Origin: SLRI01 sp964393275
GTDB lineage: Bacteria; Pseudomonadota; Alphaproteobacteria; Geminicoccales; Geminicoccaceae
Assembly: GCA_964393275.1 (NCBI GenBank)
Contig: CAYMTA010000004.1
Location: 76,317 to 140,316, forward strand
DNA: 64,000 nucleotides
Reading direction: 5' to 3'
Shown: positions 36,899 to 45,380 of the stretch, one piece after another
How the letters are laid out: the number at the start of each line of letters is the position of its first letter
Numbering within the stretch: the stretch's first letter is position 1
The notes under the pieces: generated by a model
The model's input: only the letters and a program-made list of their open reading frames with translations
Database searches by the model: none
Told to the model about the DNA's origin: nothing
Program-made: the position numbers and the translations under genes

Positions 36899-37852
36899 AT
36901 GACCACGCTCACCGGTTCTTCGCTTGGCTTGTCGTTAGTACAGTCGGTCGGTCCTGCGGGCAGGTGGGCCCATGTGCGCCCGCGGTTCGAGCGGCTCCTG
37001 GAAAACCTGAAGATCACGGCCGACCAAGGGCATGACGGAGAAAAGAAGCACAAGGGAGTTGTCGGCGCACTGAACCGTGCCTACTACGGCAACAGCCATG
37101 CAACGGCCAACAGAATACTGGTCGGATCTTGGGGCAAGGCTACCCGTGTCCGGCCACCGAGAGATATCGACCTCCTCTTCATTCCGCCGATCGATGTATT
37201 TTGTCAGTTTGATCAGCGGATTGGAAATAAACAATCTCAGCTCCTGCAAGATATCGCTGCGGCGCTGCGCGACACTTATCCGCAAACTGTGATCCGCGGT
37301 GACGGCCAAGTTGTCGTAATCGGATTCAATTCGTATCGAATTGAGGTCGCACCAGCATTTCACTATCAGCCGGGCGGCTTTCTGATCTGCGACACGAACA
37401 ACGGCGGACGCTGGAAACCCGCTGATCCAGAAGGCGAGATCGCAGCGCTTGACGCCGCCGACCGGCAGCACAACGGTAATGTCCGCAAGCTCACGCGAAT
37501 TCTGAAGCAGTGGCAGCGGCATTGCGACGTCCCCATCAAGTCTTTTCACCTAGAAGCTTTGGTGAAAGAGATGCTTCCGACCACGAACTACGGTGGGAGA
37601 GACGAATTCTGGTTCGATTGGCTGGTGCGCGATGCCTTTGCGCACATGATCAGTCGGGCGAATGGGTTGTTCCTTATGCCGGGATGTGCGTCCGAATGGA
37701 TCTGGCTCGGCGACAACTGGTTGAGCAAGGCGCAAACTGCTTATAGCCGGGCGCTCACGGCCTGTACCTACGAGTACGACAATTACGAAGTTTTGGCGGG
37801 CAACGAGTGGCAGAAAATCTTCGGCACAATGGTCCCTCTGACGACGGGCTGA
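36899..37852 (+). CDS. CD-NTase / SMODS-type nucleotidyltransferase (CBASS-like)
   Basis: 317 residues. It has the polymerase-beta-like core of cGAS/DncV-like enzymes: GSWGKAT at 76-82, PPRDIDLLF with metal-binding Asp89 and Asp91, and a third acid in RIEVAP (Glu149). The helical C-terminal part has KLTRILKQWQRHC and FHLEALVKEML. Such enzymes make cyclic oligonucleotides that activate an effector on phage infection. The following gene encodes a SLATT membrane protein, a known effector class. GC content and codon use are clearly lower than in the flanking permease, which implies transfer. The product nucleotide cannot be predicted. Confidence 0.85.
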   Translation: MTTLTGSSLGLSLVQSVGPAGRWAHVRPRFERLLENLKITADQGHDGEKKHKGVVGALNRAYYGNSHATANRILVGSWGKATRVRPPRDIDLLFIPPIDVFCQFDQRIGNKQSQLLQDIAAALRDTYPQTVIRGDGQVVVIGFNSYRIEVAPAFHYQPGGFLICDTNNGGRWKPADPEGEIAALDAADRQHNGNVRKLTRILKQWQRHCDVPIKSFHLEALVKEMLPTTNYGGRDEFWFDWLVRDAFAHMISRANGLFLMPGCASEWIWLGDNWLSKAQTAYSRALTACTYEYDNYEVLAGNEWQKIFGTMVPLTTG

Positions 37853-38346
37853 ACGCCGCCCGGACGGCACTGATCGCTGAGTGCGAGCGTGAAGAGGAAA
37901 GTTGTCTCTATACATCTACGTCATTTTTCATTTGGCTACGGATGCTGAAAATGACGCGGGCCCTCCTGTGGGCAGGCGGCGCGATTGGAAGCATCGTTTC
38001 GGCCGCGAGCATCCTCGGCGGTGATCCAAAATTTCCCATCCTGATGGCTGGGCTTGCCCTAGCTGGCGTCCTAATGCCCGGCCTCATCAGGGCCGTGCGA
38101 CTGGACGCAACCATCAAGCACTACTCTACAGCCGCTGCGACATTCAAGAACTTGCAAGGCGAGTTTCGCCGCGCAGCGAATGTCTGGTCGAACAAGCCCC
38201 TCCCAGAATTCGAGGCTGAAGCGCGAAGGGCCTTCAAGTCTATGAATGAAGCGCGGAAACCGTCGCTCACGCCGCCGGAGTGGTGCTTCCGCTTGGCGCA
38301 AAAAAAGGTTCAGAGCGGCGACTACGACAAAGACGACGCATTCTGA
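37807..38346 (+). CDS. SLATT-domain two-helix membrane protein (probable CBASS-type effector)
   Basis: 179 residues from a GTG that overlaps the CD-NTase gene by 46 bp. Two membrane helices are visible: LLWAGGAIGSIVSAASIL and PILMAGLALAGVLMPGLI. They are preceded by a short acidic amphipathic stretch (AECEREEESC) and followed by a helical tail (YSTAAATFKNLQGEFRRAA). This is the SLATT layout described beside SMODS nucleotidyltransferases and thought to form pores on nucleotide binding. The overlapping frame suggests coupled expression. The start is uncertain; the next in-frame Met (37942) would delete the N-terminal part. Confidence 0.8.
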   Translation: MAENLRHNGPSDDGLNAARTALIAECEREEESCLYTSTSFFIWLRMLKMTRALLWAGGAIGSIVSAASILGGDPKFPILMAGLALAGVLMPGLIRAVRLDATIKHYSTAAATFKNLQGEFRRAANVWSNKPLPEFEAEARRAFKSMNEARKPSLTPPEWCFRLAQKKVQSGDYDKDDAF

Positions 38347-38400
38347 TCAAACTACCTCTTCATAACCCTCAGGCTGGTGGCCAACGGCCGCTGTAAGTAT

Positions 38401-39036
38401 CCCCCGGCAAAGCCGGGGGCTTTAATGAGGAGCCGCTCGAAGCGGCGCGCCGGATCGCTTCGCGGCTCCGGTTGACGCGCCGCCTGAAGGCGGCTCCTGC
38501 CGGGTTATCGCCAGAGGCCCATCTGCTCGAGGCGCGTATCCTCCTTTTCTTGGTTTCGGATGTAATCGCGAATCACCGCCTCGTCGCGACCGATCGTGCT
38601 GACGAGATACCCGCGCGCCCAGAAGTGCTGGCCGACGAAATTGCGCTTCCGCTCCCCGTAGACCCGAGCCAGATGGATCGCACTCTTGCCCGTGATGTAG
38701 CCGACGACTTGCGACACTGCATGCTTGGGTGGAATGGCGATCATCATATGCACATGATCCGGCATCAAGTGCCCTTCGAGAATCTCGCTGTCCTTCTGCA
38801 CAGCGAGCTGCCGAAACACCTCGCCCAAGTGCGGTCGCAGCTCGGCATAGAGCGTCTTCCGTCGGCATTTCAGAATGAAAACAATGTGGTATTTGCAGTC
38901 CCAGGCACTGTGGCTTAGGCTCCGGTAGGCGTCCATCGTTGGCGTTCCATTCGCGTGCGTGGTTGCTCACGAACGGAGCCCGGCGATGGACTGCCGTAAC
39001 CGTCAAACTTCGACTGCCTCCCCGGCAAAGCCGGGG
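38401..39036 (-). mobile_element. IS200/IS605-type element with TnpA only
   Basis: Bounded by two near-identical palindromes, CCCCCGGC-AAA-GCCGGGGG (38401-38419) and CCCCGGC-AAA-GCCGGGG (39020-39036). It encloses a single Y1 transposase on the minus strand. Further subterminal hairpins (GGAGCCGCTCGAAGCGGC and similar) follow the left one. It lies 55 bp after the SLATT gene and 18 bp from the stop of the Ohr gene. No tnpB is present. Confidence 0.75.
38505..38936 (-). CDS. tnpA: IS200-type Y1 transposase TnpA
   Basis: 143 residues, full length. The HUH motif HVHMM lies at 61-65 and the catalytic tyrosine in IRDYIRNQ is Tyr125. AWDCKYHIVFILKCRRK is the canonical N-terminal strand. The enzyme moves single-stranded DNA by recognising terminal hairpins. 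No disabling change is seen, so it may be active and could also act on related ends such as that at 15206. Confidence 0.93.
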   Translation of the reverse strand: MDAYRSLSHSAWDCKYHIVFILKCRRKTLYAELRPHLGEVFRQLAVQKDSEILEGHLMPDHVHMMIAIPPKHAVSQVVGYITGKSAIHLARVYGERKRNFVGQHFWARGYLVSTIGRDEAVIRDYIRNQEKEDTRLEQMGLWR

Positions 39037-39053
39037 GGTCTCCCGCTGACGCT

Positions 39054-39488
<435 letters not shown>

Positions 39489-39594
39489 GTCGTCTCTCCC
39501 TCGCATTCTCTGCGTCAGGCCTCTGCGGCCGTCGCGCCGCCGTCCATGGCGAGCGCTCCCCCGTCATATAGGCCGCCACCGGCGAGCCGCCCAC

Positions 39595-40086
39595 TCACGC
39601 GTCGACTTCCGGCACGCCGGGCGCCCGGCGGCCGATCCCGTGCATGGTGGCGCGGTGGAAGCTCCTGGTGCCGGCGGCGGTCAGGACGAGGAGCGCGATC
39701 CGCCAGCCCTCTTCCGTCCGCACGAAGCGATGATGGTAGCTGCCCCAGAGCTCCCCCTCCGGGCGGCCGTCGAGATAACGCTGCCAGGCGTAGAGGTAGC
39801 AGTCGCTCCGCGCCGCATCCGGCCCGTCGAACGTGATCTCGATGTTCGAGACGTGGTGGCTGGTCGCGGCGAAGAGCGTCTCGAGGCCCCTGGCCACCCC
39901 CTGCTCGATCGCCGGCCGACCGATCAGATCTGGAAATTCGGGCCCGTAGTCGATGCGCGCGTCGGCGGTGAACAGCGCCGCCAGCGCCCTCGGCCGGTTG
40001 CGGTCGAAATGCCAGCAATAGGCATGGATCAGGCTGGTGATCGCCTGGCGGTCCAAGAGCTCCAGCACTGCTTCATCGGCGTTCAT
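39595..40086 (-). CDS. SnoaL/NTF2-like family protein
   Basis: 163 residues from the ATG at 40086, preceded by GGGGGAG. The pattern is the SnoaL_4 type: ITSLIHAYCWHFDRNRPRALAALFTADARIDYGP, then HHVSNIEITFDG and YLYAWQRYLDGRPEGELWGSYHHRFVRTEEGWRIA. Related proteins are dehydratase- or isomerase-like subunits in aromatic or steroid breakdown, but no partner is evident. It is divergent from the SDR gene, 79 bp apart. Confidence 0.88.
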   Translation of the reverse strand: MNADEAVLELLDRQAITSLIHAYCWHFDRNRPRALAALFTADARIDYGPEFPDLIGRPAIEQGVARGLETLFAATSHHVSNIEITFDGPDAARSDCYLYAWQRYLDGRPEGELWGSYHHRFVRTEEGWRIALLVLTAAGTRSFHRATMHGIGRRAPGVPEVDA

Positions 40087-40165
40087 CCGCTCCCCCACGA
40101 TCACCGTCTCGACAAGAGATCGCAGCTTGCGCACAACTGTTCGCGAAACGAAAGGGAGTGTCGCC

Positions 40166-40924
40166 ATGGGCATGCTCGACGGCAAGGTGGTGCTCTTGAC
40201 CGGCGCCTCGAAGGGCATCGGGGCGGCGACGGCTGCCGTGCTCTTGCGCGAGGGTGCCTCGCTCGTCGCCCACTATGGCGGCGACCGCGCCGGTGCCGAG
40301 GCAGCGACTGCGGGCGGCGACGCCCTCCTGGTCCAGGCCGACTTCGAGGAGCCCGCCGCCGTCGATCGGCTCTGGCGGGAAGCGCTCGCCTGGCGCGGCC
40401 GCGTCGACGTGCTGATCAACAATGCCGCTCTCATGCTGACCCACGCCGGCTTCGATGCCAGCCAGGAGGCGTGGGACGAGGCCTGGGCTGAAACGCTCGC
40501 CGTCAACGTCACCGCCCCCGCCCGCCTCACCCGCCACGCCGTCAATCATTTTCGCGAGGCCGGCGGCGGGGTGCTGGTCACCATCTCGTCCTGGGCGGCC
40601 CAGCGCGGCAGCGGCGATCCCGCCCTCGCCGCCTATTCGGCGTCGAAGGCCGCGGTCAAGGCGATGACCCAGACCATCGCCCGCGGCTTCGCTCAAGACA
40701 ACATCCTGGCCTACATCGTCGCCCCCGGCGTCGTCCGCACCCGCATGTCCGAGGACTTCGCCGCCATGCAGGGCGGCGAGGCCAGGGTCACCGCCACGCT
40801 CGCCATGGGCGAATGGGTGCCACCCGCCGACGTCGCCGAATGCACTGCCTTCCTCGCCAGCGGCCGCTGCCGCCACCTCAGCGGCGCCACGCTCGACGTC
40901 AATGGTGCGAGCTACATCCGCTGA
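40166..40924 (+). CDS. Short-chain dehydrogenase/reductase
   Basis: 252 residues. TGASKGIG (12-19) binds NAD(P), NNAA is present, and YSASK is the catalytic Tyr-x3-Lys. It ends with LSGATLDVNGASYIR. AAAGGGAG precedes the ATG. It is a classical SDR of the FabG-like type acting on an unknown alcohol or ketone. Confidence 0.93.
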   Translation: MGMLDGKVVLLTGASKGIGAATAAVLLREGASLVAHYGGDRAGAEAATAGGDALLVQADFEEPAAVDRLWREALAWRGRVDVLINNAALMLTHAGFDASQEAWDEAWAETLAVNVTAPARLTRHAVNHFREAGGGVLVTISSWAAQRGSGDPALAAYSASKAAVKAMTQTIARGFAQDNILAYIVAPGVVRTRMSEDFAAMQGGEARVTATLAMGEWVPPADVAECTAFLASGRCRHLSGATLDVNGASYIR

Positions 40925-41021
40925 GGCTTTCTCGTGGCGCTGCGGTATCTCCGCGCAGAGAAGGAACCAAAGCGGCCGCGAACATCTAGAAAGTCACGGA
41001 GCAACAATCGCACGAGGACGT

Positions 41022-41165
41022 ATGATGCCGAAAAATGTCGACGAGACCATCATCAGCAAGACCGATGCCCGTCAGGGCGTGCGGAAAGGGATGAGCCGCG
41101 TGCTGATCATTTCCACGCTCGCCGCGATCGTCATCCTCGCCGCCCTCTTCCTCTATTTCACCTGA
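41022..41165 (+). CDS. Small single-span membrane protein
   Basis: 47 residues. A polar N-terminus (KNVDETIISKTDARQGVRKG) is followed by one hydrophobic helix (VLIISTLAAIVILAALFLYF) at the very end. GAGGACG precedes the ATG. It has the look of a tail-anchored or single-pass small protein common in alphaproteobacteria. No family name is recognised. It converges with the OYE gene 4 bp away. Confidence 0.6.
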   Translation: MMPKNVDETIISKTDARQGVRKGMSRVLIISTLAAIVILAALFLYFT

Positions 41166-41169
41166 TCCC

Positions 41170-42291
41170 TCACTTTCGCCCGATCGCCGCCCGCCGCTCG
41201 AGATACCAGTGATAGAGATGCGGCAGGACACCGTGGGCACCCTCCGCCTCCAGGGTCAGGGCGGCGTGGTAGGCCCAGGCCGGATCGGCCAGATGCTCGC
41301 GGGCGATGGCGATCATGTCGGCGTTGCCTTCGGCCAAAATCGCCTCGGCCTGCCTCGCCTCGGTGATGAAGCCGACCGCCATGGTGGCGATGCCGGCACC
41401 CTCGCGCACCGCGGCCGCGAGCGGCACCTGGAAGCCCGGCCCCGGATGCACCGTGGCGAGGCTGACGCTGCCGCTGATCCCGCCCGACGAGCAGTCGATC
41501 AGGTCGATGCCGATGGCCTTCAGGCGGCGGGCCAGATCGATCGTGTCGGCGACGGCAAGCCCGCCCTCGACCCCGTCCTGGACCGAGGCCCGGTACCAGA
41601 CCGGCAGATGCTCGGGCCAGATCTCGCGAATGATCCCGGCCACTTCCAGCGGCAGGCGCATGCGGCCTTCGAGCCCGCCGCCATAGCCGTCGTCGCGCCG
41701 GTTGGTCAGCGGCGAGAGGAAGCTGTGCAGGAGATAGCCGTGGGCGCCGTGGATCTCGACCACCTCGAAGCCGGCCTCGAGCGCCCGCCGCGCCGCACTG
41801 GCGAAGTCCGCCTTGACCCGTGCTATGTCCGCCTCGTCCATGGCTTTGGGCGTGTGCCAGCCCTCGCGCACCGGCAGGGCGCTGGGGGCGATCGTCTGCC
41901 ACGGCGCCTCGTCGGCCCCGAGCGGATGGGCGCCGTCCCAGGGCCGCGCCGTGCTCGCCTTGCGCCCGGCATGGCCGAGCTGGATGCCCGGCACCGCGTC
42001 GTAGCGCTTGTAGGCGGCGGCGATCCGCTTCATGGGAGCGATCTGGCTGTCATCCCAGAGCCCCGTGCAGCCATGGGTGATCCGCCCGTCGGCCGAGACC
42101 CCGGTGGCCTCGACGATGCCGACCGCCACCCCGCCCATGGCGAAGCGGACATGATGGTCGTAGTGCCAGTCGGTCATGCGCCCGTCGATGGCTTGGTACT
42201 GGCACATCGGCGAGACGCAGACCCGGTTCTTGAAGGTCAGGCCGCGCTGGGTGAGGGGACGGAAGAGGTGGGGAACGCGAGCCTCGGTCAT
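41170..42291 (-). CDS. NADH:flavin oxidoreductase, Old Yellow Enzyme family
   Basis: 373 residues. The FMN-binding TIM barrel of the YqjM type is clear: FKNRVCVSPMCQYQAIDGRMTDWHYDHH, QLGHAGRKAS, HGAHGYLLHSFLSPLTNRRDDGYGG and the active-site Cys in SPMCQY. It reduces activated C=C bonds. The start overlaps the DHDPS-like gene by ATGA, so it is the last gene of a three-gene operon. Confidence 0.94.
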   Translation of the reverse strand: MTEARVPHLFRPLTQRGLTFKNRVCVSPMCQYQAIDGRMTDWHYDHHVRFAMGGVAVGIVEATGVSADGRITHGCTGLWDDSQIAPMKRIAAAYKRYDAVPGIQLGHAGRKASTARPWDGAHPLGADEAPWQTIAPSALPVREGWHTPKAMDEADIARVKADFASAARRALEAGFEVVEIHGAHGYLLHSFLSPLTNRRDDGYGGGLEGRMRLPLEVAGIIREIWPEHLPVWYRASVQDGVEGGLAVADTIDLARRLKAIGIDLIDCSSGGISGSVSLATVHPGPGFQVPLAAAVREGAGIATMAVGFITEARQAEAILAEGNADMIAIAREHLADPAWAYHAALTLEAEGAHGVLPHLYHWYLERRAAIGRK

Positions 42292-43223
42292 TCCGCCGCC
42301 TCGGCCGACAGCACGCCCAGATCCTGCATGACCCGCCGCAGCTTCTCCAGCCGGTCCCGCCCTTCCTGGCCGAGCGAGGCGAAGCTGGTGAGCGGCGGGC
42401 GGACGTCGCCCATGGGGTAGCCGACGAGCGCCGCCAGCGCCTTGGAATAGCACTGGTGGCCCCAGGTCGGATGGCCCTCGGCGATGGTGTGCTCGATCAC
42501 CGAGATGTGCCGCTGGATGGCCTTCGCCTCCTCGACCTTGCCTTCCGCCAGAAGGTCGCAGATGCGCGACGACGGCCCCGGGATGTAGTTGCCGAACGGA
42601 TTGACGTAGCCGACCGCCCCCAGAAGGTAGCTCTCGACGATCCGCTCGCCGGCGAAGACGTTCATAACCCCCTCCGTCGCCTCGACGATGTCGAAGACCC
42701 GGCCGACATCCATGCTCGCCTCCTTGATGTAGCGAACGTTGGCGAAGGCCCGGGTCAGCTTCGCCACCAGCGGCGGCTTCATGTCGACATTCGAGGTGAA
42801 GGGGTTGTTGTAGAGCATGATCGGGATGTCGACGGCTTCCGCGATCGCCTTGTAGTAGTTGAAGATCTCGTCCTCGGTCGGGGTGTAGTAGTAGGGCGGG
42901 ACGATCATCAGCCCCTTGGCACCCAGCCGCTCCGCCTCCTTCGAATAGCGCACCGCCGTCGGTGTGTGGGCGTTCATGGTGCCGACCAGCACGGGGATGC
43001 GGCCACCCGCCTGGTCGACCGTCACCTCGATCAGCCGGGTGCGCTCGCGATCGCTGACGGCCAGGAACTCGCCCGACGTGCCGAGGATGATGAGGCCCGG
43101 CACGCCCTCGGCGATCTGCCAGTCGACGAACCGGCGCTGGGCCGCCTCGTCGATGTCGCTGCCGTCCGCGGTGAACGGGGTGACCTGAACCGTGTAGCTG
43201 CCGCGAAACTCGTGCCCGTGCAT
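42288..43223 (-). CDS. Dihydrodipicolinate synthase family protein (DapA-like aldolase/lyase)
   Basis: 311 residues. GTSGE (48-52), the catalytic Tyr138 in YNNPF and the Schiff-base Lys167 in YIKEAS are present. Substrate-range residues differ from true DapA, and the operon context (sugar-phosphate isomerase, OYE) points to catabolism of a 2-keto acid rather than to lysine synthesis. Confidence 0.92.
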   Translation of the reverse strand: MHGHEFRGSYTVQVTPFTADGSDIDEAAQRRFVDWQIAEGVPGLIILGTSGEFLAVSDRERTRLIEVTVDQAGGRIPVLVGTMNAHTPTAVRYSKEAERLGAKGLMIVPPYYYTPTEDEIFNYYKAIAEAVDIPIMLYNNPFTSNVDMKPPLVAKLTRAFANVRYIKEASMDVGRVFDIVEATEGVMNVFAGERIVESYLLGAVGYVNPFGNYIPGPSSRICDLLAEGKVEEAKAIQRHISVIEHTIAEGHPTWGHQCYSKALAALVGYPMGDVRPPLTSFASLGQEGRDRLEKLRRVMQDLGVLSAEAAE

Positions 43224-43229
43224 GTCCCT

Positions 43230-44081
43230 CTACTTTCGCAGGTCCGCCCAGCCGTGCCGGCGGAGAATGGCGTGGCTCGCCAGGAAATCCTCGTCCGGCG
43301 TGCTGTCGGGCAGGATCCTGTTGGCGATGATCTCGAGCACCGTATAGCCCTCGTAGCCGATGGCGCGAAGCGCCTCGGCCACCGGCCCCGGGTCGACGAT
43401 GCCGCCCGGCTTGCCGAGCCCGTGATGCTTGAAGACGTCGGGTCCGCTGTCGGAGATGTGGACGTTCTTGCACAAAGGCCCGAGCTTCCTGATCGCCGCC
43501 GCCGGGTCCTCCTTGATGAAGGCCGAGTTGCAGACGTCGAAATTGACGCCGACCGAGGGCTCGCCGAGGAGCTCGATCACCTTCAGCATGTCGTCGACGG
43601 TCGGCAGGAAGGTGAACGGCACGTTCTCGATCAGGATCTCGACGCCCGTCCCCTTGGCGTGGCCGACCAGCTCCCGCACACCCTCGACGAACCAGTCGAG
43701 CATCCACTGGTAGGGCGGGTCGATCAGGCTGTTCAGCGGACCCGGAATGGCGACCACATAGGGGCAGCCCCACTCGGCCGCGAGGTCGATATGCTCGCGG
43801 TAGCGGTCGAGCGTGTAGCGCCGCATCAGCGCGTCGGGCGCGTTCGGGTTGTTGTCGAGCAGCGGGTAGCAGAAGGAGGAAAGCGCCAGGCCGCGCGCCG
43901 CGAATTGCTCCTCGTAGGCCTTGCGCTCGGCCGACGTCAGGATCGGTGGCCAGCAATGCGGGGCGAAGACAATCATCTCGATCGCCTCGAAGCCCAGATC
44001 CGCGAGGTGCAGCGACGCCTCGAGCCCATTCCCGGTGTAGATGTAGGAGAACGTGCTCGCCGCGAGCTTGAGATCGGCCAT
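43230..44081 (-). CDS. Sugar phosphate isomerase/epimerase (xylose-isomerase-like TIM barrel)
   Basis: 283 residues. AP-endonuclease-2-type barrel: FSYIYTGNGLEASLHLADLGFEAIEM, VEILIENVPFTFLP (metal Glu), VNFDVCNSAF, KNVHISDSGPD (His) and GYEGYTVLEI (Glu) supply the metal ligands. It is first of the operon with the DapA-like and OYE genes, and divergent from the flavoprotein at 44183. Confidence 0.9.
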   Translation of the reverse strand: MADLKLAASTFSYIYTGNGLEASLHLADLGFEAIEMIVFAPHCWPPILTSAERKAYEEQFAARGLALSSFCYPLLDNNPNAPDALMRRYTLDRYREHIDLAAEWGCPYVVAIPGPLNSLIDPPYQWMLDWFVEGVRELVGHAKGTGVEILIENVPFTFLPTVDDMLKVIELLGEPSVGVNFDVCNSAFIKEDPAAAIRKLGPLCKNVHISDSGPDVFKHHGLGKPGGIVDPGPVAEALRAIGYEGYTVLEIIANRILPDSTPDEDFLASHAILRRHGWADLRK

Positions 44082-44113
44082 CCCTTCCCTCCTTCGGCCG
44101 TTGCGCCGGCCCC

Positions 44114-44131
44114 CCAAAACAACCGTTCGTC
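44114..44131. promoter_or_regulatory. Weak IclR-operator-like site between divergent catabolic genes
   Basis: Read on the minus strand, the core CGAACGGTTGTT is identical over 12 bp to the centre and left arm of the palindrome at 57297; the outer right arm is lost. It lies in the 101-bp gap between the isomerase operon and the flavoprotein gene. Confidence 0.4.
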
Positions 44132-44182
44132 TGGCGCACAAACGATAGTATCACCACAGCCGGACTGCAAAGCGAACCGCTC

Positions 44183-45379
44183 TTGGCCCAGCTCCCGACG
44201 AAGCCACTTCCCGAGCGCATCGACACGGCCGTGATCGGCGGCGGCATCGCCGGCTGTGCGGTGGCCTTCGAGCTGGCGCTCCGCGGGGTCGAGGTCGCCC
44301 TGCTCGAGGCGGGCGACCTCAACGCCCAGGCGTCGGCGGCCAATGCCGGCAGCCTGCACACGCAGATCCCGATGGACCCGTTCGTCCGCGAGGGCGAGCC
44401 CTGGGCCCTCGTCTTTGCCTCCACCATCCGCCTCCTGAAAGCCGCGGTCGATCGCTGGCGCGGCCTCGAGGCGGCGCTCGATGCCAACCTGGAGGTATCC
44501 ATCAAGGGCGGCATCCTGGTCGCCGACAGCCCGGCCCAGCTCGCCGACATGGCGAGGAAGGTGGCGCTCGAGCGTCGCTTCGGCCTCGAGTCCCACCTGC
44601 TCGGGCAGGCCGAGCTGCGCGCCCTCGCCCCCTATCTCGGCGAGCGCATGCTGGGCGGCGCCTTCTGCGCCGACGAGGGCAAGGCGAGCCCGCTTCTGGC
44701 CGGCGCCGCCTTCGCCGCCGCGGCGGAGAGGCACGGGGCCGTGCTCCTGCCTTTCACCCCGGTCACCGGCGCCACACGCGAGAGCCGGGGCTACCGTCTC
44801 CTGACACGGCACGGAACCCTGCAGGCCCGCCGGGTGGTCGTCGCCACCGGAGCCGAGGCCGGCCGGACCGCCGCGCTCTTCGGCGTCGAGCTGCCGCTCT
44901 GGGGCGAGCCGCTCCAGGCGAGCGTCACCGAGCCCGTCGCCGCCTGCATCCCGCACCTCGTCTACTTCGCCGGCGAGAAGCTGACCCTGAAGCAGACCGC
45001 CTCGGGCGGCCTCCTGATCGGCGGCGGCTGGCCGGCCCGGCGCGACGCCCGTGGCCGCCCGGCGGTGGACGGCGGCAATCTCCGCCAGAACCTCGCCGTC
45101 GCCGCCCGGGTCGTGCCGGCCGTCGCCAGGGCCCGCCTGCTCCGCGCCTGGCCCGGCGTGGTCAACGCCAACGCCGACTGGAAGCCGGTGCTCGGCCGGG
45201 TCCCCGGCCAGCCGGATCTGCACTTCTGCTGCTTTCCCTGGATGGGCTTCACGGCAGCCCCGATCTGCGCCCGGCTCGCCGCCCAGGCCATGACCGGCGA
45301 GCCCACCGACCTCGACATCGCCGAGTTCGGCATCGAGCGCCACGGCAGCGTGATGGTCGAGCCGGCCCGAGCCGGGTAG
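44183..45379 (+). CDS. FAD-dependent oxidoreductase (D-amino-acid oxidase/DadA type)
   Basis: 398 residues from a TTG start. The FAD fold VIGGGIAGCAVAFELALRG is at about 17-35. ANAGSLHTQIP, a middle substrate domain, and VIGGGWPAR-type and VLGRVPGQPDLHFCCFPWMGFTAAP C-terminal segments follow the DAO family. It oxidises an amine, amino or hydroxy acid. A clear paralogue lies at 55295, sharing ANAGSLH, VTEPV and GGGWPAR. It is divergent from the isomerase operon. Confidence 0.9.
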   Translation: MAQLPTKPLPERIDTAVIGGGIAGCAVAFELALRGVEVALLEAGDLNAQASAANAGSLHTQIPMDPFVREGEPWALVFASTIRLLKAAVDRWRGLEAALDANLEVSIKGGILVADSPAQLADMARKVALERRFGLESHLLGQAELRALAPYLGERMLGGAFCADEGKASPLLAGAAFAAAAERHGAVLLPFTPVTGATRESRGYRLLTRHGTLQARRVVVATGAEAGRTAALFGVELPLWGEPLQASVTEPVAACIPHLVYFAGEKLTLKQTASGGLLIGGGWPARRDARGRPAVDGGNLRQNLAVAARVVPAVARARLLRAWPGVVNANADWKPVLGRVPGQPDLHFCCFPWMGFTAAPICARLAAQAMTGEPTDLDIAEFGIERHGSVMVEPARAG

Positions 45380-45380
45380 A

